Of a stretch of DNA of 64,000 nt, positions 59,460 through 64,000 are shown piece after piece (the stretch's first letter is position 1; every line of letters begins with the position of its first letter). Under the pieces are notes generated by a model that was not told the DNA's origin, ran no database searches, and worked only from the letters and a program-made list of their open reading frames with translations. The DNA is taken from assembly GCF_017084525.1 (NCBI RefSeq), contig NZ_CP070950.1:2170001-2234000 (forward strand), read 5' to 3'. Made by a program: the position numbers and the translations under genes. This DNA is from Conexibacter sp. SYSU D00693. GTDB lineage: Bacteria > Actinomycetota > Thermoleophilia > Solirubrobacterales > Solirubrobacteraceae.

Positions 59460-60257
59460 CTACGGGACCACGTAGTCGATGTAGCCGCCGTCGACGCGCA
59501 GGGCGCCGCCGGTGGTGGCCGAGGCGAGGTCGGAGCTGAGGTAGGCGACCATGTTCGCGATCTCCTCGGGCTCGATCAGGCGCTCGATGAGCGAGTTCGG
59601 GCGGTGCTCGGCCATGAAGCGGGCCTGCGCCTCGTCCCACGGCAGGTCCTCGCCGACGAGGCTGCGGGCGAAGTCCTCGACGCCCTCGGTGTGCGTCGGA
59701 CCGGCCATGACCGCGTTGACCGTCACGCCGGTGCCCGACAGCGCCTTGGCGAAGCCCCGGGAGACGCCGAGCAGCGCGGTCTTCGTGACGCCGTAGTGGA
59801 CCATCTCCACGGGGATGACGACCGCCGAGTCGCTCGCGAGGAAGAGGACGCGGCCCCAGCCGCGCTCGCGCATGCCGGGCGCGAGCTCCCGGGTCAGGCG
59901 GATGGCCGACATGACGTTCGTGTCCCAGAAGCGCTGCCACTCCTCGTCGCCGACCTCGAGCACCGGCCGGGCCTCGAAGATCCCGAGGTTGTTGACCAGG
60001 ACGTCGGCGTGGCCGACGGCGTCGAGGAGCGTCCGGGCGCCCTCGGCGGTCGCCACGTCCGCGGCGACGCCCTCGATGCGCAGGCCCTCCCCCTCCCCGC
60101 GCAGCTCGTCGACGACGCGGGCGACGCGGTCCTCGCCGCGGCCGTTGACCCACGCCGTCGCGCCGGCCTCGGCGAGGCGCCGGACGATCACCCGGCCGAT
60201 GCCCTGGGTCGAACCTGTGACGATCGCGGTCTTGCCGGAGAGGTCGATGCTGAGCAT
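59460..60257 (-). CDS. Short-chain dehydrogenase/reductase
   Basis: 265 aa from ATG at 60257. Classical SDR: cofactor loop TGSTQGIGRVI, VNNLGIFEARPV (NNxG), Ser in FLASDSAVVIPVEM and the YxxxK pair in VHYGVTKTALLGVSRGFAK, ending GGALRVDGGYIDYVV. NAD(P)-dependent oxidoreduction of an alcohol or ketone. Arg at NGRGEDR suggests NADP. It is divergent from the ECF sigma gene across 51 bp. Confidence 0.9.
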   Translation of the reverse strand: MLSIDLSGKTAIVTGSTQGIGRVIVRRLAEAGATAWVNGRGEDRVARVVDELRGEGEGLRIEGVAADVATAEGARTLLDAVGHADVLVNNLGIFEARPVLEVGDEEWQRFWDTNVMSAIRLTRELAPGMRERGWGRVLFLASDSAVVIPVEMVHYGVTKTALLGVSRGFAKALSGTGVTVNAVMAGPTHTEGVEDFARSLVGEDLPWDEAQARFMAEHRPNSLIERLIEPEEIANMVAYLSSDLASATTGGALRVDGGYIDYVVP

Positions 60258-60308
60258 GCGCCCGAGTGTTGCGCGAACCCGTTGGCGCCCATCGGCGAAG
60301 AGGGGGTG

Positions 60309-60836
60309 ATGACGGCCACGCACCACGTGCGCATCGCGGGTGGCTCGGCGTTCGCCGAGGTGTTCGACGAGCACTTCGACGCGGTGCACCGCTACCTGCA
60401 CCGGCGCGCCGGCGACGCCGCGGAGGACCTGGCGGCGGAGACGTTCGAGCGTGCGCTGCGCGCGTTCGGGACGTTCGACGCGCGCCGCGGACCCGTGCGC
60501 GCCTGGCTCTTCGGCATCGCGACGAACGTCGTGGCGGCGCACCGCCGCGCGGAGGGCCGGCGCCTGCGGGCCTACGCCCGCGAGGCGGGGCGCCGGCCGG
60601 CGGCCGACGACGTGCCCGACGTGGGCGCGGGCGTCGATGCCGCACGTCAGGCCCGGCGGGCGGCGGAGGCGCTGCGGGCGCTGAGCCCGGAGGACCGCGA
60701 CGTCCTGCTGCTCGTCGCGTGGGCCGACCTGCGCTACGACGAGGTGGCGAGCGCGCTGGGCGTGCCCGTCGGGACGGTGCGCTCCCGGCTGCATCGGGCG
60801 CGCGCCGCCGTCCGCGACCACCTGGAGGGACGATGA
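60309..60836 (+). CDS. ECF-type RNA polymerase sigma factor
   Basis: 175 aa from ATG at 60309. Region 2: FAEVFDEHFDAVHRYLHRRAGDAAEDLAAETFERALRAFGTFD with the GPVRAWLFGIATNVVAAHRR -10-recognition part; region 4: LSPEDRDVLLLVAWADLRYDEVASALGVPVGTVRSRLHRARAAVRDHL. Its last codon overlaps the next gene (ATGA). No anti-sigma factor with the usual zinc HxxxCxxC motif is present; the following membrane protein is the probable partner. Confidence 0.9.
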   Translation: MTATHHVRIAGGSAFAEVFDEHFDAVHRYLHRRAGDAAEDLAAETFERALRAFGTFDARRGPVRAWLFGIATNVVAAHRRAEGRRLRAYAREAGRRPAADDVPDVGAGVDAARQARRAAEALRALSPEDRDVLLLVAWADLRYDEVASALGVPVGTVRSRLHRARAAVRDHLEGR

Positions 60837-61795
60837 TCGACGAGCTCGAGCTGGTGCGCCGGATCGGTGCCGAGGACGAGGTGCCCGATGCCGCGGGTGC
60901 GCGCGAGCGCGTGCGCGCACGGGTGCTCGACGGCGGGGGCGCCGCGCCCGGCGCCGGGGACCGCGCCGGGGCGCCGCGCCGGTCGCTGCGGCTGCTCGGC
61001 GCGCTGGTGCCCGCCGCCGCGGTGGCGGCCGGCGTGGCCCTCGTCGTCGTCCTCGGGGGTGGGGGCGAGCCCGACGGCGGGGCGGCCGCGAGCCAGACGC
61101 TGACGACGACGGCCGCGGCCCCGGCGCCCGAGGCGCCGTCGCTCTTCCCGCCGCCGGACGAGTTCCTCTACGTCAAGACCCGGTCGCAGTACCTCTCGTG
61201 CACGCTCGACGGGCCGAACCCGGGGTGCGAGATGCAGCCGCGGCGCGTCCGCGAGGTCTGGATGAGCGAGCAGCGCGACAGCCGGCTCGTGGAGCGGCCG
61301 GGCACCACGACGCCGGAGGGCCTCGGCCGCACCCAGCTCGTCCTCGGCAACCGCCGCTTCTCCCACCAGGAGCTGGCCGCCTACGCCCCGACGCCGCGGG
61401 AGCTGCTCGACGAGCTCCAGCGCGGGCGCGCGCCCGGCCAGGGCGGCGAGACCGCCACGTACCCCTTCGTCCAGATCACCGACGCCCTGCGCGAGATGCC
61501 GATGCCGGCGCAGGTCCGCCGCGCGCTCGTCGAGGCCCTGCCCCTCGTGCCCGGGGTCCAGGAGCTCGGCCAGGCACGCGACAGCGAGGGCCGTCTCGGG
61601 CTCGCCTACGCCCGGACGCTGCAGGGCCGGCGCGAGGAGGTCATCGTCGACCCGGTCACCGCGACGATGCTCGAGGAGCAGCAGACGGTGGTCGACGAGC
61701 GCGGAGCGCCCCAGGGCTTCCAGGTCGGCGACCGCGTCGGCCACGCCGTCTACCTCGAGCGCGCGGTGGTCGCAAACGCCGGCGACCGCCCGTGA
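60833..61795 (+). CDS. CU044_5270-family membrane protein, likely anti-sigma partner
   Basis: 320 aa. N-terminal cytoplasmic part (1-55, charged: ELELVRRIGAEDEVPDAAGARERVRARVLD), one membrane helix (about 58-78, LLGALVPAAAVAAGVALVVVL), a Thr/Ala/Pro-rich linker and a folded outer domain (105-320) with one cysteine pair (SCTLDGPNPGCEM). It resembles the CU044_5270 group that follows ECF sigma genes in actinobacteria. Sequestering the sigma factor through the N-terminus is inferred from the ATGA overlap. Confidence 0.75.
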   Translation: MIDELELVRRIGAEDEVPDAAGARERVRARVLDGGGAAPGAGDRAGAPRRSLRLLGALVPAAAVAAGVALVVVLGGGGEPDGGAAASQTLTTTAAAPAPEAPSLFPPPDEFLYVKTRSQYLSCTLDGPNPGCEMQPRRVREVWMSEQRDSRLVERPGTTTPEGLGRTQLVLGNRRFSHQELAAYAPTPRELLDELQRGRAPGQGGETATYPFVQITDALREMPMPAQVRRALVEALPLVPGVQELGQARDSEGRLGLAYARTLQGRREEVIVDPVTATMLEEQQTVVDERGAPQGFQVGDRVGHAVYLERAVVANAGDRP

Positions 61796-61840
61796 CGATC
61801 GCGGCCTGACCCTGTCCTCAACCGCGGTGATGATCGACCC

Positions 61841-62212
61841 ATGACCGTGATCAAGCGCGTGGACTTCCTGGGGATCCCGTCGCAGGACGCCGAGCGAGCG
61901 CGGGGCTTCTACCGCGACGTGCTCGGGCTGCGACCCGACGACCAGGCCGAGTTCGAGTTCTGGGCCGGCGACACCTGCCTGGGCATCTGGGAGCCGGAGA
62001 GGGTCGGCATGCCGTTCCAGGCCCAGAAGGGCAACCCGCTGCCGCTCGGCGTCGAGGACGTCGCGGCCGCCCGCACCGAGCTCGAGGGCAAGGGCGTGAC
62101 GTTCTTCGGCGACGTCCTGGACACCGGGGTCTGCCACATGGCGTTCTTCTCGGACCCGGACGGCAACGACCTCATGCTCCACCACCGCTACGCCCCCTAC
62201 GACAACGCGTGA
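61841..62212 (+). CDS. VOC-superfamily protein (glyoxalase fold)
   Basis: 123 aa from ATG at 61841. Starts VIKRVDFLGIPSQDAERARGFYRDVLGL, the standard first VOC unit, and ends VCHMAFFSDPDGNDLMLHHRYAPY with the metal-binding His/Glu region (DPDGNDLML). Probably a small dioxygenase-fold or resistance-type protein; substrate unknown. Separate from the sigma unit by 45 bp. Confidence 0.85.
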   Translation: MTVIKRVDFLGIPSQDAERARGFYRDVLGLRPDDQAEFEFWAGDTCLGIWEPERVGMPFQAQKGNPLPLGVEDVAAARTELEGKGVTFFGDVLDTGVCHMAFFSDPDGNDLMLHHRYAPYDNA

Positions 62213-62265
62213 GACGTTCGTGAGAGGCGGGTGTCGGGCCCCGGGCGCGGGAGAAGCTCGGGGCC

Positions 62266-62724
62266 ATGCACCTGCCTCGCACGACGCTCGCCGCCGCCCT
62301 CGCCGCCGCGGCGGCCGGCGGTCTCACCGCCGCGCCCGCCCACGCCGCGCTGCCCAAGCCGTTCGACCTCTTCTCCGGCAAGTCCGCGACGCCCGGCGAC
62401 GCCCACGCCTACGGCACGGTCACGTTCGCCCGCCGCGGCCAGGCCCTCGTCCAGGGCACGCTGAACGACCTCTGCCCGGCCGACGGCCACGGGGCCTACC
62501 TCGAGGTCTGGGTGACCTTCAACGGCAACGGCCGCTTCCACACCGTCCGCACCCTGCGCGACCGGTCGAGGTGCGAGGGCGCCGGCAAGACCTTCCGCTT
62601 CTGGACGCCCAAGAAGGGCAACCGCCGCGTGACCGGCGTGCACTTCCGCGTCCGCGAGTGCGACAAGACCGCCGCGGGGCTGCGCTGCACGACGGACTTC
62701 TCGACGGCGGACGTCGAGCGCTAG
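62266..62724 (+). CDS. Small secreted protein of unknown function
   Basis: 152 aa with a signal peptide (MHLPRTTLAAALAAAAAGGLTAAPAHA, cleavage after about 27). The mature ~125 residues are beta-rich with four cysteines (Cys in DLCPAD, RSRCEGAG, RVRECDKT and LRCTTD) that can pair as two disulfides. I do not recognise a family. The stop shares CTAG with the convergent lipase gene. Confidence 0.7.
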   Translation: MHLPRTTLAAALAAAAAGGLTAAPAHAALPKPFDLFSGKSATPGDAHAYGTVTFARRGQALVQGTLNDLCPADGHGAYLEVWVTFNGNGRFHTVRTLRDRSRCEGAGKTFRFWTPKKGNRRVTGVHFRVRECDKTAAGLRCTTDFSTADVER

Positions 62725-63962
62725 GTCCGGGCCGGGGTCGACAAGCGCGCGAGCACCCAACGCACCGCCGCCCCCGCCGCCTGACCGTCGTCGGCGACGT
62801 CGACGTGCGTCGCGGTCGGCCACCGGCGCAAGGCGATGAGCGCCCCGCGGGCGCGCTGGCCGAGGACGAGCTCCTCGGTCAGCGGGAGCGGCGCGACGAG
62901 GTCGAGCGCGCCGTGGTCGATGCGGACCGGGACACGGCGCAGGTCGGCCCGCCGGACGTCGTTCTCACGCAGCACGCGCAGGAGGATCGGCCGCGCCTGC
63001 GCGAACGCGGGGCCGGGCACCTGCGCCGGCGCCAGCCCGCCCCACGAGCTGCGACGGGTGAGCTCCACGAGGCAGCGATCCTCGACGTGCGGCAGCAAGC
63101 GAACCGCCGCCGGGGAGAGCGCGCCACGCGTGAGCATCGCCCGCAGCTGCGGATCGGCCTCCGCCGCACCGGTGATGATGAGCGACGCGAGCGCGGTCAG
63201 CCCGTCGACGGGCGGCGTGGCGAGCGGCACCAGCCGCAGGAGGTCGACGAGCTCGGCGGTCCGGGTCACGGGCGAGAACGCAGCGACGGCGCGCAGGTCG
63301 AGCTCGGGCGCGAGGCGCGCGCCCAGGTCGGCGCTCCACAGGGAGGCGACGCCGCCTTCCGAGTGGCCCATCGCCACCCACCGCCGCCCGATGCGTCGGT
63401 CGAGCCCGCGCGCCGCACGCACGGCGTCGGACTGCGACCGGGCCAGCGAGCGCCCGACGAGGTACGGGTGCCGGCCCGGAGTGCCGATGCCCTCGCCGTC
63501 GGGCCTGGCGACCGCGACCCCGGCGCGCAGCAGCCGAGCGACGACCGTGTCGGCGCGGGTGAGGCGCTCGAGCTCCGGGTTGTCGGGCGTGACGCGGCTG
63601 GGCGCGCAGCTGTCGGCGCCGCCCGTGGTGACGTGGAAGAACGACACAACCGGCCAGCCGCCGCGCGGCGGTGCGCCGTGCGGGACCGCCACGGTGGCCG
63701 ACTGCACGATCGGCCGACCGTCGAGGGCGCGGGAGCGGAACACCACCACGTCGGTGCGCGCCGCCGCGTCGAGCGCCGCCAGGCCCGCCGCCGGCCGTCG
63801 CCACACGACGGTCCCCGGGCGCCCCGGCACGAGGTCGGCGGGCGGGTCGTAGAACGCGTCACCCGCCGGGCCGACGGGTACCGCTCCCAGCGCGGCCGCC
63901 GCAGGACCGGCGACGGGCGCCGCCGCGAGGGCGGCGAGCAGCAGGAGGCGAGCGAGGAGCAC
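62721..63962 (-). CDS. Secreted lipase (secretory lipase family)
   Basis: 413 aa from GTG at 63962; a start beyond the window edge cannot be ruled out but the signal peptide (LLARLLLLAALAAAPVAGPAAA) begins right here. Alpha/beta-hydrolase of the LIP/secretory lipase group: nucleophile elbow AMGHSEGGVASLW, oxyanion region VSFFHVTTGGADSC, catalytic Asp in RIDHGALDLVAP and His in WPTATHVDVADDG. Likely splits triglycerides or other esters outside the cell. Convergent with the small secreted protein. Confidence 0.87.
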   Translation of the reverse strand: MLLARLLLLAALAAAPVAGPAAAALGAVPVGPAGDAFYDPPADLVPGRPGTVVWRRPAAGLAALDAAARTDVVVFRSRALDGRPIVQSATVAVPHGAPPRGGWPVVSFFHVTTGGADSCAPSRVTPDNPELERLTRADTVVARLLRAGVAVARPDGEGIGTPGRHPYLVGRSLARSQSDAVRAARGLDRRIGRRWVAMGHSEGGVASLWSADLGARLAPELDLRAVAAFSPVTRTAELVDLLRLVPLATPPVDGLTALASLIITGAAEADPQLRAMLTRGALSPAAVRLLPHVEDRCLVELTRRSSWGGLAPAQVPGPAFAQARPILLRVLRENDVRRADLRRVPVRIDHGALDLVAPLPLTEELVLGQRARGALIALRRWPTATHVDVADDGQAAGAAVRWVLARLSTPART

Positions 63963-64000
63963 GGACCGACCGTAGGCCGCGGAGCGCTGTCGGCGCCCAC

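Overview
The window is a gene-dense, very GC-rich stretch of an actinobacterial chromosome. GTG starts are common and most genes sit in chains with 4-base overlaps. The gene content (a complete mce-type lipid importer with paired YrbE permeases and six Mce subunits, several F420-linked enzymes, a Ddn-like F420 nitroreductase, MMPL, MpaB, ECF sigma with a CU044_5270-like partner, many acyl-CoA genes) fits an aerobic, lipid- and aromatic-degrading actinomycete. A member of the Thermoleophilia/Solirubrobacterales is my best guess, but that is inference. I saw no rRNA, tRNA, CRISPR array, transposase, prophage or replication origin.

Layout. 1-5.1 kb: tail of a PLP D-cysteine desulfhydrase-like gene, a MarR regulator whose 3' end runs into a 66-bp tandem repeat, a HipA-like kinase/DUF3037 pair, a BASS transporter, GNAT and TrmH genes, and a cupin. 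5.1-7.4 kb: a molybdopterin oxidoreductase. 7.4-24.2 kb: an unbroken minus-strand run of 16 genes: FAD monooxygenase, nitrilase-like hydrolase, LLM F420 oxidoreductase, rubredoxin, ferredoxin reductase-like protein, SnoaL-like protein, F420:NADP oxidoreductase, MlaF-type ATPase, two MlaE/YrbE permeases and six Mce proteins. 24.3-25.6 kb: a GAF/LuxR regulator. 25.7-31.0 kb: a plus-strand run of acyl-CoA ligase, enoyl-CoA hydratase, aldehyde dehydrogenase, an unknown protein and a Ddn-like protein. A 30-bp element, identical at 29 of 30 positions, lies in front of each of the two divergent runs with the regulator gene between, so the window probably holds one regulon for uptake and oxidation of a lipid-like or aromatic substrate.

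31-40.8 kb: an FMN alpha-hydroxyacid oxidase, a secreted ceramidase-like hydrolase, a membrane adenylate/guanylate cyclase, two secreted SGNH esterases, a glycine-rich membrane peptide beside a GRDP-like protein, and a TetR/MpaB pair. 40.8-51.3 kb: a minus-strand operon of two HyuA-like subunits, a zinc-site gamma subunit, a HyuB-like subunit, a nitroreductase and an acyl-CoA ligase behind a PucR-type regulator; its subunit set matches acetophenone carboxylase better than acetone carboxylase or hydantoinase. 51.3-57.7 kb: methionine aminopeptidase, CoA-transferase and thiolase with a divergent HxlR regulator, then an MMPL exporter with a divergent MarR regulator; both divergent gaps hold clear palindromes. 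57.8-64 kb: VOC protein, thioesterase, ZIP transporter, SDR, ECF sigma and its partner, a second VOC protein, a small secreted protein and a secreted lipase that reaches almost to the window edge.

Other points: convergent genes here are packed tail to tail, four pairs sharing one CTAG as both stop codons. A short palindromic repeat forms the end of two convergent genes at 40.8 kb and occurs once more at 0.4 kb.
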